Positions 42,340 through 53,220 are shown, counted from the first letter of the stretch. The stretch: 64,000 nucleotides of DNA from Streptomyces filamentosus (GCF_014654895.1 NZ_BNBE01000001.1:3370501-3434500); one strand, 5' to 3'. Made by a program: numbers and translations. The notes: generated by a model not told the origin, from the sequence alone.

Positions 42340-42427
42340 AGGTCGGGGCGGGAGGGGCGGTCGGGGGAGAAGGGGGGAGAAGAGGGGAGAAGGGGAAGGG
42401 GGAGGGGGCGGGCGGTACGGTCGGGGC

Positions 42428-43840
42428 GTGAGTGAAGGACCCGCCCCGATGCCCGATACGCCCGGAACGTCCCGTACGGACCCCGGTTCCTGCCCGGTCT
42501 CCGGAACGACCTCCGGGGCCGCCCGCGACACCGCCTCCGGGGCCGCTCCCGAGGCCGGCTCCGGCGCCGCACCGGTCGCCTCCGGGACCGCTTCCGCCCC
42601 CGCCCCCGTGCCGGAGCTGTTCAGCTGGGAGTTCGCGAGCGATCCGTATCCGGCGTACGCCTGGCTGCGGGAGCACGCGCCCGTGCACCGGACGCGGCTG
42701 CCCAGCGGGGTCGAGGCGTGGCTCGTCACGCGGTACGCGGACGCGCGGCAGGCCCTCGCCGACCAGCGGCTGTCGAAGAACCCGGTGCACCACGCGGAAC
42801 CGGGCAAGACCGGCATCCCGGGCGAGCGCAGCGCGGGGCTGATGACCCATCTGCTCAACATCGACCCGCCGGACCACACCCGGCTGCGGCGGCTGGTGTC
42901 GAAGGCGTTCACGCCGCGCCGCGTGGCGGCCTTCGCGCCGCGCGTGCAGGAGCTGACCGACCGGCTGATCGACTCCTTCGCCGCGCGGGGCAGCGCCGAC
43001 CTCATCCACGAGTTCGCCTTCCCGCTGCCCATCTACGCCATCTGCGACATGCTCGGCGTGCCCGCCGAGGACCAGGACGACTTCCGGGACTGGGCCGGGA
43101 TGATGATCCGGCACGGCGGCGGGCCGCGCGGCGGGGTGGCGCGGTCGGTGAAGAAGATCCGCGGGTACCTCGCCGAGCTCATCCACCGCAAGCGCGAGGA
43201 CCTGGGGCAGGACGACGGGGCGGACGACCTCATCTCGGGGCTCATCCGGGCCTCCGACCACGGCGACCACCTCACCGAGGCCGAGGCCGTCGCCATGTGC
43301 TTCGTCCTGCTCTTCGCCGGTTTCGAGACGACCATCAACCTCATCGGCAACGGCACCTACGCGCTGCTGCGGAACCCGGAGCAGCGGGCCCGGCTCCAGT
43401 CCTCGCTGGCCGCCGGGGAGACCGGACTCCTGGAGACCGGGGTGGAGGAGCTGCTGCGGTACGACGGGCCGGTCGAGCTGGCGACCTGGCGGTACGCGAC
43501 CACCGGCCTGACGATCGGCGGGCAGCCGATCCCGGCCGGCGACCCGGTCCTCGTGGTGCTCGCGGCGGCCGACCGGGACCCGGAGCGCTTCGGCGCGCCG
43601 GACGTCCTGGACCTCGGCCGGAAGGACAACCAGCACCTCGGGTACGGGCACGGCATCCACTACTGCCTGGGTGCGCCGCTCGCCCGCCTGGAGGGGCAGA
43701 CCGCGCTCGCCACCCTCCTGACCCGGCTTCCGGACCTGCGACTTGGCGTCGATCCGGACGAACTGCGGTGGCGCGGCGGCCTCATCATGAGGGGATTGCG
43801 CACGCTTCCGGTGGAATTCACCCCCTCTGCACACCGGTAA
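42428..43840 (+). CDS. Cytochrome P450 (CYP107-like)
   Basis: 470 aa. A 65-residue Ala/Ser/Thr/Gly/Pro-rich leader precedes the P450 core, longer than usual. Core motifs: I-helix LLFAGFETT (oxygen-activating G-x-E-T), K-helix E-L-L-R in VEELLRYDG, and the haem loop GYGHGIHYCLGAPLAR with its Cys ligand. Typical of soluble class I bacterial P450s needing ferredoxin; substrates of CYP107 relatives are often polyketides or steroids. GTG 42428 is supported by TACGGT 6 nt upstream (leaderless); ATG 42449 is an alternative. No ferredoxin gene nearby. Confidence 0.95.
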   Translation: MSEGPAPMPDTPGTSRTDPGSCPVSGTTSGAARDTASGAAPEAGSGAAPVASGTASAPAPVPELFSWEFASDPYPAYAWLREHAPVHRTRLPSGVEAWLVTRYADARQALADQRLSKNPVHHAEPGKTGIPGERSAGLMTHLLNIDPPDHTRLRRLVSKAFTPRRVAAFAPRVQELTDRLIDSFAARGSADLIHEFAFPLPIYAICDMLGVPAEDQDDFRDWAGMMIRHGGGPRGGVARSVKKIRGYLAELIHRKREDLGQDDGADDLISGLIRASDHGDHLTEAEAVAMCFVLLFAGFETTINLIGNGTYALLRNPEQRARLQSSLAAGETGLLETGVEELLRYDGPVELATWRYATTGLTIGGQPIPAGDPVLVVLAAADRDPERFGAPDVLDLGRKDNQHLGYGHGIHYCLGAPLARLEGQTALATLLTRLPDLRLGVDPDELRWRGGLIMRGLRTLPVEFTPSAHR

Positions 43841-43991
43841 GGCAGATGACGGGGTGTCAGAAATGTGATCTTCGCGTGATCGCGAAGCCATCGACTTGTG
43901 ACGGACGTTCGAATGCGGCTACGTTCGCGCCAACGTTCGGCCCCATCCCGGCCGTCCCCGCCGTCCCCGCCGTCACGCGAAAGGCCCCGAC

Positions 43992-45137
43992 ATGCTTTCC
44001 GGAAACGGACGACACCGCCGACCCCGCCAGGCACCCGCGATCGTCGTCACCGCCGGAGTGACCGGATCCGCCCTGGCCCTGCCGCTGCTCGCCACCGGCT
44101 CCGCCTCCGCCGCCGACGCGGCCACCTGGGACCGGGTCGCCGCCTGCGAGTCCGGCGGGCAGTGGAGCGCCAACCTCGGCAACGGCGCGTACGGCGGCCT
44201 CCAGATGACGCAGGAGGCGTGGGAGCGGCACGGCGGACTCGCGTACGCCCCCAGCCCCGACCTCGCCAGCCGCGCCCAGCAGATCGCCGTGGCCGACAAG
44301 GCCCTCGCCTCCGGCAGCACCGACTGGGCGACCTGCGCCCCCATCGCGGGCCTGACGAACGACGGGAAGGCCACCGGCGTCGAGCCCGGCCCCGCCGTCG
44401 CGCAGGAGGACGAGGGCGGAGTGGCGCCCGAGTCGAACCGGACGGGCGGTGCCGACGCCGGCGCGGCCACCGGCACGCAGGAGAAGACGGAGGCCGCGAG
44501 GGCGGAGGAGACGGCGAAGGCCGCCGAGGCCGCCGAGAAGGCGGCGGGGAGCGGCACCACCGCGCCCGCGGCCCCCGTGAAGCCCACCGCCCCCGCCGGC
44601 TCCGCCGCGCCCGTGACGCCCGCCCCCGGCGGGACGGCCACGCCGCCGCCCGCGACCTCCGCGCCGGACGCCCCGGACGCCTCCACGGGCACGCCGGGCA
44701 CCCCGGACGCGCCGGACGCCTCCGAGGGGACCCCGGCGGCTCCCGGGACCCCCGTCGCCCCCGAGGCCCCGGTGACGCCCGACACCCCCGTGACCCCCGG
44801 TACGGACGGGTCTGACGCGTCGTCGGCCACGCCCGGCAGTGGCAAGCACCGGGGTGACGCGGCCACGGAGGAAACCGACGTAACGGACACCTCCCAGGAA
44901 ACCGGGCGTCACGCCGCAGCGGCGGACAAGGTGGCATCGACCACCGTCAAGCAGGACGCAAGTGACGCATACACCGTGCGTCCGGGTGACAGCCTGTCGG
45001 AGATCGCGCAGGCGAACGACCTCCCCGGCGGCTGGGACGCCCTCTACGACGCCAACCGGCAGACGGTCGGCGCCGATCCGGATCTCATCCTCCCTGGTCA
45101 GAGCCTTGAGCTGACGGACCCTCCGACGGAGAAGTGA
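43992..45137 (+). CDS. Resuscitation-promoting factor-like secreted muralytic protein with LysM
   Basis: 381 aa. Signal peptide with an Arg-rich n-region (cut near ASA|ADA), Rpf lysozyme-like domain about 42-120 with the catalytic Glu in AACESGGQW and GAYGGLQM, a long Ala/Pro/Thr/Glu linker (about 130-320) and a C-terminal LysM (YTVRPGDSLSEIAQAN, ending ILPGQSLEL). Rpf proteins cleave peptidoglycan glycan strands during germination and growth resumption. The gene lies 444 bp upstream of a second Rpf gene. No ydaO riboswitch precedes this copy; its 151-bp leader region has no clear motif. Confidence 0.93.
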   Translation: MLSGNGRHRRPRQAPAIVVTAGVTGSALALPLLATGSASAADAATWDRVAACESGGQWSANLGNGAYGGLQMTQEAWERHGGLAYAPSPDLASRAQQIAVADKALASGSTDWATCAPIAGLTNDGKATGVEPGPAVAQEDEGGVAPESNRTGGADAGAATGTQEKTEAARAEETAKAAEAAEKAAGSGTTAPAAPVKPTAPAGSAAPVTPAPGGTATPPPATSAPDAPDASTGTPGTPDAPDASEGTPAAPGTPVAPEAPVTPDTPVTPGTDGSDASSATPGSGKHRGDAATEETDVTDTSQETGRHAAAADKVASTTVKQDASDAYTVRPGDSLSEIAQANDLPGGWDALYDANRQTVGADPDLILPGQSLELTDPPTEK

Positions 45138-45300
45138 GGCCGTTTCAGGGTTGTATGTCCGCTTTTGGGAAAGTGAGACATGGGTCTCTTCGCCTCAACT
45201 GGCGTGTCACGCCCGCAAACTTTGCTCCCGTCAGCCCTCACCTGCGCAAACGAGGTCTGACGGGGTGCAAGTAAGGGCGTTTTGTCCGACGTAAGCCTCT
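45138..45300. other. 5' part of the intergenic region before rpfA
   Basis: 163 bp upstream of the rpfA promoter with no gene. It is lower in GC than the flanks (GTTTCAGGGTTGTATG, TTTTGTCCGACG) and may hold regulator sites; an imperfect TGACGGG/CCCGTCA-type pair (about 45227 and 45258) is the only symmetry I noticed. Confidence 0.3.
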
Positions 45301-45330
45301 TTGAACTTCGAGCACCTGTGTGTCTACGGT
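45301..45330 (+). promoter_or_regulatory. rpfA promoter
   Basis: TTGAAC (45301-45306), 18-bp spacer, TACGGT (45325-45330): a good HrdB-type promoter. Transcription would start near 45337, right before the riboswitch aptamer. Confidence 0.75.
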
Positions 45331-45344
45331 CGTCACCGCTCGCC

Positions 45345-45568
45345 ACCGCGGGCCCCGTCGACCGAAACGCCGAGTCCTGCCGTCGGCCGCCGGGAATTGT
45401 CGTCGCGAAAGCGCCGCAGGCAGGAGTGGGGGACCCAAGGTTCGTGCCGGTCCCGGCCGTTGAGACAGACGGCCGACGACCGGCTAGGGGTGAAGCCGCA
45501 CGCAAGGACGTGTGGCCGGGCGAACTCTTCAAGCCCGAACCCGACAGCTCACCTCACAGGCGTCGGTG
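45345..45568 (+). ncRNA. ydaO/yuaA c-di-AMP riboswitch
   Basis: The 5' leader of rpfA shows the conserved blocks of this class in order: GCCGAGTCCTGCC, GGCAGGAG followed by GGGGGACCCAAGG, GGGGTGAAGCCGC, then GGGCGAACTCTTC, AGCCCGAACCCGACAGCTCAC and a closing GGCGTCGG. Known: this riboswitch binds c-di-AMP and usually turns expression off; it has been reported before Streptomyces rpfA genes. Limits are approximate. It ends about 14 nt before the ATG, so control is probably by premature termination or blocking of translation. Confidence 0.93.
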
Positions 45569-45569
45569 A

Positions 45570-46322
<753 letters not shown>

Positions 46323-46384
46323 CCCCCGCGGCACCGGTGAGTCCGGCGGCTCACCGGCGCCCGGCGACCCTCCCGCGGTGACCA

Positions 46385-46428
46385 CCCCGGTCCCGAGCCC
46401 CTTCCCCCGTGGCTCGGGACCGGGGTTC
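46385..46428. terminator. rpfA terminator
   Basis: A perfect 15-bp stem (CCCCGGTCCCGAGCC, 46385-46399, and its complement at 46411-46425) with an 11-nt loop, followed by TTCT, 62 bp after the rpfA stop. Confidence 0.8.
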
Positions 46429-46538
46429 TGCCGTTACTGTCCAGTAGATCCCGGGTCTTTCGTCCCCTGATACGTGCTCTTGGGCCCTTTTTCGTCCCAG
46501 GGGACGGGCGGTCGGCTGGCCGGAGCGCCGGAGCCGGT

Positions 46539-47897
<1,359 letters not shown>

Positions 47898-47922
47898 CCT
47901 GCCCGGCACCCGTAGTTGCCCG

Positions 47923-47959
47923 CGTCCCCGCACACGGTCCCGTACCGTGTGCGGGGACG
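47923..47959. terminator. eno terminator
   Basis: Perfect 16-bp stem (CGTCCCCGCACACGGT and its complement, loop CCCGT) lying 25 bp after the eno stop and 28 bp before the next ATG. Confidence 0.75.
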
Positions 47960-47987
47960 TACGCGCGATCAGGGGAGGCGGGACGGC

Positions 47988-48458
47988 ATGGCCGTGAAGA
48001 ACGGGGACCGGTTCTCGACCGCGACCCGGATCAGGCTGCTCGGCGAGCAGACCGCGGCCCGCGTCTACCGCTCCCAGACCCGCCGCCAGGCCCGGCGCTC
48101 CCGGCTCACCGGCCGCGCCGCCTTCCTCGCCCTCGTGGTCTGCTCCCTCGTCGTCGCCCTCGCCTACCCGATAAGGAGCTACGTCTCCCAGCAGGGCGAG
48201 ATCGAGGAGCAGGAGCGCAGGGCCGCCGAGGCGGCACAGCGGGTCGAGGAGCTGCGGGACGAGAAGGCCCGCCTCCAGGACCCGGCCTACGTCCGCCGCC
48301 TCGCCCGCGAGCACCTCCACTACCTGCTCCCCGGCGAGACCGGCTTCACCGTGAACGACCCCGGGGCGGCCGACCGCCCACGCGCCGACCAGGGCACCGC
48401 AGAGCGCCCCTGGTACGACAACCTCTGGGACGGCGTCGACAACGCCGACCGCCACTGA
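47988..48458 (+). CDS. Septum formation initiator family protein (FtsB/DivIC-like)
   Basis: 156 aa. Cytosolic Arg-rich start, one TM helix (about 43-62, AFLALVVCSLVVALAYPI), a short coiled coil (GEIEEQERRAAEAAQRVEEL) and the family's DEKARLQDPAYVRRLARE block with a LHYLLPGE end. The FtsB/DivIC protein joins FtsL and FtsQ in the divisome. Start ATG 47988 has AGGGGAGG. It is the first gene of a tight group with DUF501 and Ppx/GppA, the usual order in Streptomyces. Confidence 0.92.
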   Translation: MAVKNGDRFSTATRIRLLGEQTAARVYRSQTRRQARRSRLTGRAAFLALVVCSLVVALAYPIRSYVSQQGEIEEQERRAAEAAQRVEELRDEKARLQDPAYVRRLAREHLHYLLPGETGFTVNDPGAADRPRADQGTAERPWYDNLWDGVDNADRH

Positions 48459-48480
48459 CCGACCCGACTCAGGATCCACG

Positions 48481-49023
48481 ATGGAAACGCCCCCTCCGCA
48501 GACCGCACGCACCGAGCCCACCGACGCGGACGTCGCCGCCTTCGAGGCGCAGCTGGGCCGGCCGCCGCGCGGCCTGCGCGCCATCGCCCACCGCTGCCCC
48601 TGCGGCAACCCGGACGTCGTCGAGACCGCGCCCCGGCTGCCCGACGGCACCCCCTTCCCGACCACGTACTACCTCACCTGCCCCCGGGCGGCCTCGGCCA
48701 TCGGCACCCTGGAGGCCAACGGGGTCATGAAGGAGATGCAGGCCCGGCTCGCCACCGACCCGGAGCTCGCCGCCGCCTACCGCGCCGCGCACGAGGACTA
48801 CATCGCCCGCCGCGACGCCATCGAGGTGCTGGAGGGCTTCCCCAGCGCCGGCGGCATGCCCGACCGCGTGAAGTGCCTGCACGTCCTCGTCGGCCACTCG
48901 CTGGTCGCGGGCCCGGGCGTCAACCCGTTCGGCGACGAGGCCCTGGCGATGCTCCCCGAGTGGTGGGCGAAGGGCCCGTGCGTGAACCCGTGCGCGGACG
49001 AGGAAGAGGGGAAGGGCGAGTGA
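48481..49023 (+). CDS. DUF501 family protein
   Basis: 180 aa. Matches the actinobacterial DUF501 pattern: LGRPPRGLRAIAHRCPCGNPDVVET, FPTTYYLTCPRA, and RVKCLHVLVGHSLVAGPGVNPFGDEAL near the end, with a conserved Cys/His set (C-x-C, C, CLH..H) that could bind a metal. Function is unknown; it is kept between ftsB-like and ppx genes in most actinobacteria. Its stop overlaps the GTG of the next gene. Confidence 0.92.
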   Translation: METPPPQTARTEPTDADVAAFEAQLGRPPRGLRAIAHRCPCGNPDVVETAPRLPDGTPFPTTYYLTCPRAASAIGTLEANGVMKEMQARLATDPELAAAYRAAHEDYIARRDAIEVLEGFPSAGGMPDRVKCLHVLVGHSLVAGPGVNPFGDEALAMLPEWWAKGPCVNPCADEEEGKGE

Positions 49024-49934
49024 CCCGGGTCGCCGGAATCGACTGCGGCACGAACTCCATCCGCCTCCTCGTCGCCGACGTGCACCCCGGGACGGGGGAG
49101 CTCGTCGAGCTGGACCGGCGGATGACGATCGTCCGGCTCGGCCAGGGCGTCGACAGGACCGGCCGGCTCGCCCCCGAGGCGCTGGAGCGGACCTTCGCCG
49201 CCTGCCGCGAGTACGCCGCCGTCATCGAGGAGCTGGGCGCGGAGCGGATCCGCTTCGTCGCCACCTCCGCCTCCCGCGACGCCGAGAACCGTCAGGACTT
49301 CGTCGACGGGGTCGTGGCGATCCTGGGCGTCGAGCCCGAGGTCATCAGCGGCGACCAGGAGGCCGCGTTCTCCTTCGCCGGCGCCACCGGCGAGCTGCGC
49401 GGCGACGACCGCCGCCTGGTCGTGGACATCGGCGGCGGCTCCACCGAGTTCGTGGTGGGCAACCGCCACGTCGAGGCCGCCCGCTCCGTCGACATCGGCT
49501 GCGTCCGGCTCACCGAGCGGCACGTCCGGCACGACCCGGTCACCGCCGAGGAGGCCGAGGCGATCCGCGCCGACGTCCGCGCCGCCCTCGACCTCGCCGC
49601 CGAGGCCGTGCCGATCGCGTCGGCCGACACCCTCGTCGGCCTCGCCGGCTCCGTGACCACCGTCGCCGCCATCGCCCTCGGCCTGCCCGAGTACGACTCC
49701 GCGAAGGTCCACCACTCCCGGATCTCCGCCGAGCGGGTCGCCGAGGTGACCGGGATGCTGCTCGCCTCCACCCACGACGAGCGGGCCGCGATCCCCGTGG
49801 TCCACCCCGGCCGGGTGGACGTCATCGTGGCCGGCGCGCTCGTCCTCCAGGAGATCGTGGAGCGGGTCGGAGCGGCCGAGGTCGTGGTCAGCGAGCACGA
49901 CATCCTCGATGGGATCGCCCTATCCGTGGCATAG
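49020..49934 (+). CDS. Ppx/GppA-family phosphatase
   Basis: 304 aa. ASKHA-type fold with phosphate loops: GIDCGTNSIRLLV near the start, TSASRDAENRQDF, and the second loop VVDIGGGSTEFVVG. Short type, without the C-terminal HD-like domain, as in Mycobacterium PPX1; acts as exopolyphosphatase and/or pppGpp hydrolase. The GTG start overlaps the DUF501 stop (GTGA), so it is translationally coupled. Confidence 0.93.
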   Translation: MTRVAGIDCGTNSIRLLVADVHPGTGELVELDRRMTIVRLGQGVDRTGRLAPEALERTFAACREYAAVIEELGAERIRFVATSASRDAENRQDFVDGVVAILGVEPEVISGDQEAAFSFAGATGELRGDDRRLVVDIGGGSTEFVVGNRHVEAARSVDIGCVRLTERHVRHDPVTAEEAEAIRADVRAALDLAAEAVPIASADTLVGLAGSVTTVAAIALGLPEYDSAKVHHSRISAERVAEVTGMLLASTHDERAAIPVVHPGRVDVIVAGALVLQEIVERVGAAEVVVSEHDILDGIALSVA

Positions 49935-49978
49935 CGGGCAGCTATCGAGGGGTCCGGCGACACCCTGTCGGAAAAGCT

Positions 49979-49996
49979 TCGTGAAGTTCTTCACAA
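49979..49996. promoter_or_regulatory. Rex-type operator upstream of ndh
   Basis: TCGTGAAGTTCTTCACAA matches the redox regulator Rex consensus TTGTGAA-N4-TTCACAA with one mismatch. Rex senses the NADH/NAD+ ratio and represses respiratory genes in Streptomyces. The site lies 309 bp before the ndh start and 45 bp after ppx. Confidence 0.6.
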
Positions 49997-49999
49997 GGA

Positions 50000-50063
50000 A
50001 AAGGGTCCTGATGGCACCCGAGGAAGGTCTTAGGGCCTCCCGAGGGGGTCATCAGGACCCTTT
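50000..50063. terminator. Large hairpin between ppx/gppA and ndh
   Basis: 14-bp perfect inverted repeat (AAAGGGTCCTGATG and CATCAGGACCCTTT) with a 36-nt loop that can itself pair (GAGG/CCTC). It may end the ppx transcript; the A/T ends make it symmetrical for both strands. No gene fits in the 370-bp gap. Confidence 0.5.
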
Positions 50064-50158
50064 CGCAGGTGTGGAGGCCACTTCGCTCGAAGTTTCCATC
50101 GTGTGAACGCACCCGCTGGTCCGACGTTAACGGGGGCTCTCCCGGCCAGTTCAGGGGC

Positions 50159-50175
50159 GGTGAACAACGTTCACC
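50159..50175. promoter_or_regulatory. GGTGAAC-N3-GTTCACC palindrome near ndh
   Basis: A perfect 17-bp inverted repeat 129 bp before the ndh start. A lone TGTGAACGC half-site lies at 50102. The half-site resembles that of Rex but the 3-bp spacer does not fit the consensus. Confidence 0.4.
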
Positions 50176-50304
50176 AGTGCACTCCGGTTCCTTTGCAGGA
50201 ACATGATGTGGATCACGTGGGCGGCGGAGTGTAGCAGAGCACCCCGAAGAGCTTGTGAAGGGGCGCACGAGGTGCCCCCCTGCCGTGGGTGGATACTCGA
50301 TGCC

Positions 50305-51693
50305 ATGAGCACCACGGAGCGTCCCAGGATCCTCATCGTAGGCGGCGGGTACGTTGGCCTGTACGCCGCGCGGCGCATCCTCAAGAAGATGCGTTACGCC
50401 GAGGCGACCGTCACGGTCGTCGACCCGCGGTCGTACATGACGTACCAGCCCTTCCTCCCCGAAGCCGCCGCCGGCAGCATCTCGCCGCGCCACGTCGTCG
50501 TCCCGCTGCGACGCGTCGTGCGCGGAGCCGAGGTGCTCACCGGCCGCGTCACCACCATCGACCAGGACCGCAAGGTCGCCACGATCGCGCCGCTCGTCGG
50601 CGAGGCGTACGAGCTGCCCTTCGACTACCTGGTCATCTCGATGGGTGCCGTCTCCCGCACCTTCCCGATCCCCGGCCTCGCCGAGCAGGGCATCGGCATG
50701 AAGGGCATCGAGGAGGCCATCGGTCTGCGCAACCACGTCCTGGAGCAGCTGGACAAGGCCGACTCCACCACCGACGAGGAGGTCCGCCGCAAGGCCCTGA
50801 CCTTCGTCTTCGTCGGCGGCGGCTTCGCCGGCGCCGAGACCATCGGCGAGGTCGAGGACATGGCCCGCGACGCGGCCAAGTACTACACGAACGTCTCCCG
50901 CGAGGACATGCGCTTCGTGCTGGTCGACGCCGCCGACAAGATCCTCCCCGAGGTGGGCCCCAAGCTCGGCCAGTACGGCAAGGAGCACCTGGAGAGCCGC
51001 GGGATCGAGATCTACCTGGAGACCTCCATGGACTCCTGCGTGGACGGCCACGTCGTGCTCAAGAACGGCCTCGAGGTCGACTCCAACACCATCGTGTGGA
51101 CCGCCGGCGTCAAGCCGAACCCGGCCCTCGCCCGCTTCGGCCTCCCGCTCGGCCCCCGCGGCCACGTGGACTGCAACGAGAAGCTCCAGGTCAACGGCAT
51201 GGACTACGTCTGGGCCGCGGGCGACAACGCCCAGGTCCCGGACCTCGCCGCGATGAAGGCCGGCGTCCCGGCCGAGCGCGCCTGGTGCCCGCCGAACGCC
51301 CAGCACGCCCTGCGCCAGGCCAAGATCCTCGGCGACAACGTCGTGTCCGGCATGCGCGGCTTCCCGCAGAAGGAGTACAGCCACGCCAACAAGGGCGCCG
51401 TGGCCGGCCTCGGTCTGCACAAGGGCGTCGCCATGATCGTCATGGGCAAGTTCAAGATCAAGCTCAAGGGCCGTCTCGCCTGGTACATGCACCGTGGCTA
51501 CCACGGCATGGCGATGCCGACCTTCAACCGCAAGATCCGCGTCTTCGCCGACTGGACCCTCGGCATGTTCCTCAAGCGCGAGGTCGTCTCGCTCGGCGCC
51601 ATGGAGACGCCGCGCGAGGAGTTCTACGAGGCCGCCAAGCCCGCCCCGGCCCCCGCCGCGGCGAAGGCCCCGGAGAAGGCCAAGGCGTCGTAA
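50305..51693 (+). CDS. ndh: Type II NADH dehydrogenase (NDH-2)
   Basis: 462 aa. Two dinucleotide-binding folds: FAD site ILIVGGGYVGLYAAR near residue 10 and NAD(P)H site FVFVGGGFAGAETIGE near 170; also SYMTYQPFLPEAAAG, the AGDNAQVP FAD motif and a C-terminal amphipathic part for membrane attachment. The enzyme oxidises NADH and reduces menaquinone without pumping protons. ATG 50305 is taken from family length. A Rex-like operator upstream suggests control by NADH. Followed by an 11-bp-stem terminator. Confidence 0.95.
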   Translation: MSTTERPRILIVGGGYVGLYAARRILKKMRYAEATVTVVDPRSYMTYQPFLPEAAAGSISPRHVVVPLRRVVRGAEVLTGRVTTIDQDRKVATIAPLVGEAYELPFDYLVISMGAVSRTFPIPGLAEQGIGMKGIEEAIGLRNHVLEQLDKADSTTDEEVRRKALTFVFVGGGFAGAETIGEVEDMARDAAKYYTNVSREDMRFVLVDAADKILPEVGPKLGQYGKEHLESRGIEIYLETSMDSCVDGHVVLKNGLEVDSNTIVWTAGVKPNPALARFGLPLGPRGHVDCNEKLQVNGMDYVWAAGDNAQVPDLAAMKAGVPAERAWCPPNAQHALRQAKILGDNVVSGMRGFPQKEYSHANKGAVAGLGLHKGVAMIVMGKFKIKLKGRLAWYMHRGYHGMAMPTFNRKIRVFADWTLGMFLKREVVSLGAMETPREEFYEAAKPAPAPAAAKAPEKAKAS

Positions 51694-51707
51694 CACCCCC
51701 GGCAGTA

Positions 51708-51749
51708 CCGAAGGGCCGTCCGTCATCCGTGGTGCGGGCGGCCCTTCGG
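51708..51749. terminator. ndh terminator
   Basis: Perfect 11-bp stem CCGAAGGGCCG/CGGCCCTTCGG, 20-nt loop, 15 bp after the ndh stop. Confidence 0.8.
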
Positions 51750-51866
51750 CGTGTTCTCGGCGCGCTTTGCCGAGTCCTTGCGCCGCGGCGGGATGGGAAA
51801 CCCCTACCGACGGTGTTCCCTTGGTGACGGACAAGCCTGGGGCAAGGACCACGGAGGTGTTTCACC

Positions 51867-53159
51867 ATGGCCGACGCCGCGACGCGGCTCGCGACTCTCG
51901 CCGAGGATCTGCTGGGAAGTCCCCTTCCGGTGCGGCTGCGCGCCTGGGACGGCAGCGAGGCCGGCCCGGCCGGAGACGGACCCGTGCTCGTGATCAGGGA
52001 CCGCAGGGCGCTGCGCCGGATGGTCTGGAAGCCCGGCGAACTGGGCCTGGCCCGCGCCTGGGTGGCCGGCGAGCTCGACGTCGAGGGAGACCTCTACGAG
52101 GCCCTGGACCGGCTCTCCGGACTGATCTGGGAGCGCGACGGGGACGGCGGCGGCCTGCTCTCCGCCGTACGGGACCCGCGCGTGCGCGCCGCCGCCGGAC
52201 GGCTCCTCCGGCTCGCCGGACCGCTGCCGCCGCCGAAGCCGCCGGCCGAGGAGGCCCGCGGCCACGGCGGCCTGCACAGCAGGCGCACCGACCGGCGGGC
52301 GATCAGTCACCACTACGACGTGGGCAACGACTTCTACGCGCTGGTCCTCGGCCCGTCGATGGTCTACTCGTGCGCCTACTGGACCGAGGACGGCACGCTG
52401 GAGGAGGCCCAGCGGCACAAGCTGGACCTCGTCGCCCGCAAGCTGGCCCTGAAGGAGGGCGACCGGCTGCTCGACGTGGGCTGCGGCTGGGGCTCGATGG
52501 CCCTCCACGCGGCCCGCGAGTACGGCGCCCGGGTCGTCGGCATCACCCTCTCCCGCGAGCAGGCCGCCTTCGCCCGCAAGCGGATCGCCGAGGAGGGGCT
52601 CACCGACCGCATCGAGATCCGCGTCCAGGACTACCGGGACGTGACGGACGGCCCCTTCGACGCGATCTCCTCCATCGGCATGGCGGAGCACGTGGGAGCC
52701 GTGCGGTACCGGGAGTACACCGACCTCCTGTACGGCCTCCTGAAGCCCGGCGGGCGGCTCCTGAACCACCAGATCTCGCGCCGCCCCGAGCCCGACGAGG
52801 AGGCGTACCACGTGGACCCGTTCATCGACGCGTACGTCTTCCCCGACGGCGAACTCGCGCCCATGGGCCGCACCCTGACGACCCTGGAGGACGCGGGCTT
52901 CGAGGTCCGGGACGTGGAGGCGATCCGGGAGCACTACGCGCTGACGCTGCGCCGGTGGGTGGCGAACCTGGAGGCGGACTGGGACCGCGCGGTCCGGCTC
53001 GTCTCCCCGGAGCGGGCCCGGATCTGGCGGCTGTACATGGCGGCCTCGGCGGTCTCCTTCGAACGCAACAGGATCGGCGTCAACCAGTTCCTGGCGGTGC
53101 GGACGCCGGTGTCGGGGACGAGCGGGCTGCCGCTGCGGACGCGGGAGTGGACGGAGTAG
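51867..53159 (+). CDS. Cyclopropane-fatty-acyl-phospholipid synthase-family methyltransferase
   Basis: 430 aa. SAM-dependent: N-terminal domain (about 1-130) as in CFA synthases, then ISHHYDVGNDFYALVLGPSM, motif I LLDVGCGWGSMALHAA, VGITLSREQ and SIGMAEHVGAVRY (with the residues that bind bicarbonate in CFA enzymes), and a C-terminal YFxxxR-like region (IWRLYMAASAVSFERNRIGV). It methylates unsaturated fatty acyl chains of phospholipids at the membrane, giving cyclopropane or methyl-branched (tuberculostearic-like) chains. Whether it forms the ring or only a branch cannot be told. Closed by a long hairpin. Confidence 0.92.
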   Translation: MADAATRLATLAEDLLGSPLPVRLRAWDGSEAGPAGDGPVLVIRDRRALRRMVWKPGELGLARAWVAGELDVEGDLYEALDRLSGLIWERDGDGGGLLSAVRDPRVRAAAGRLLRLAGPLPPPKPPAEEARGHGGLHSRRTDRRAISHHYDVGNDFYALVLGPSMVYSCAYWTEDGTLEEAQRHKLDLVARKLALKEGDRLLDVGCGWGSMALHAAREYGARVVGITLSREQAAFARKRIAEEGLTDRIEIRVQDYRDVTDGPFDAISSIGMAEHVGAVRYREYTDLLYGLLKPGGRLLNHQISRRPEPDEEAYHVDPFIDAYVFPDGELAPMGRTLTTLEDAGFEVRDVEAIREHYALTLRRWVANLEADWDRAVRLVSPERARIWRLYMAASAVSFERNRIGVNQFLAVRTPVSGTSGLPLRTREWTE

Positions 53160-53166
53160 GGAAAAG

Positions 53167-53206
53167 GGAGGAGGGCCGGCCCCCGTGCGGGGACCGGCCC
53201 TCCTCC
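53167..53206. terminator. Bidirectional terminator, CFA-like gene / ABC permease
   Basis: 13-bp perfect stem GGAGGAGGGCCGG/CCGGCCCTCCTCC with an inner CCCCC..GGGG extension. It sits between convergent genes (stops at 53159 and 53221). Confidence 0.85.
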
Positions 53207-53220
53207 TCGTGCGGGCGGGG

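Noticed and set aside
49909..50106. Small 65-codon gene in the ppx-ndh gap
   Set aside because: Starts inside ppx and crosses the large hairpin and the Rex-like site; no family or ribosome binding site.
50159..50175. Second Rex operator
   Set aside because: Arms match the half-site but the 3-bp spacer differs from the usual spacing; kept as an unassigned palindrome.
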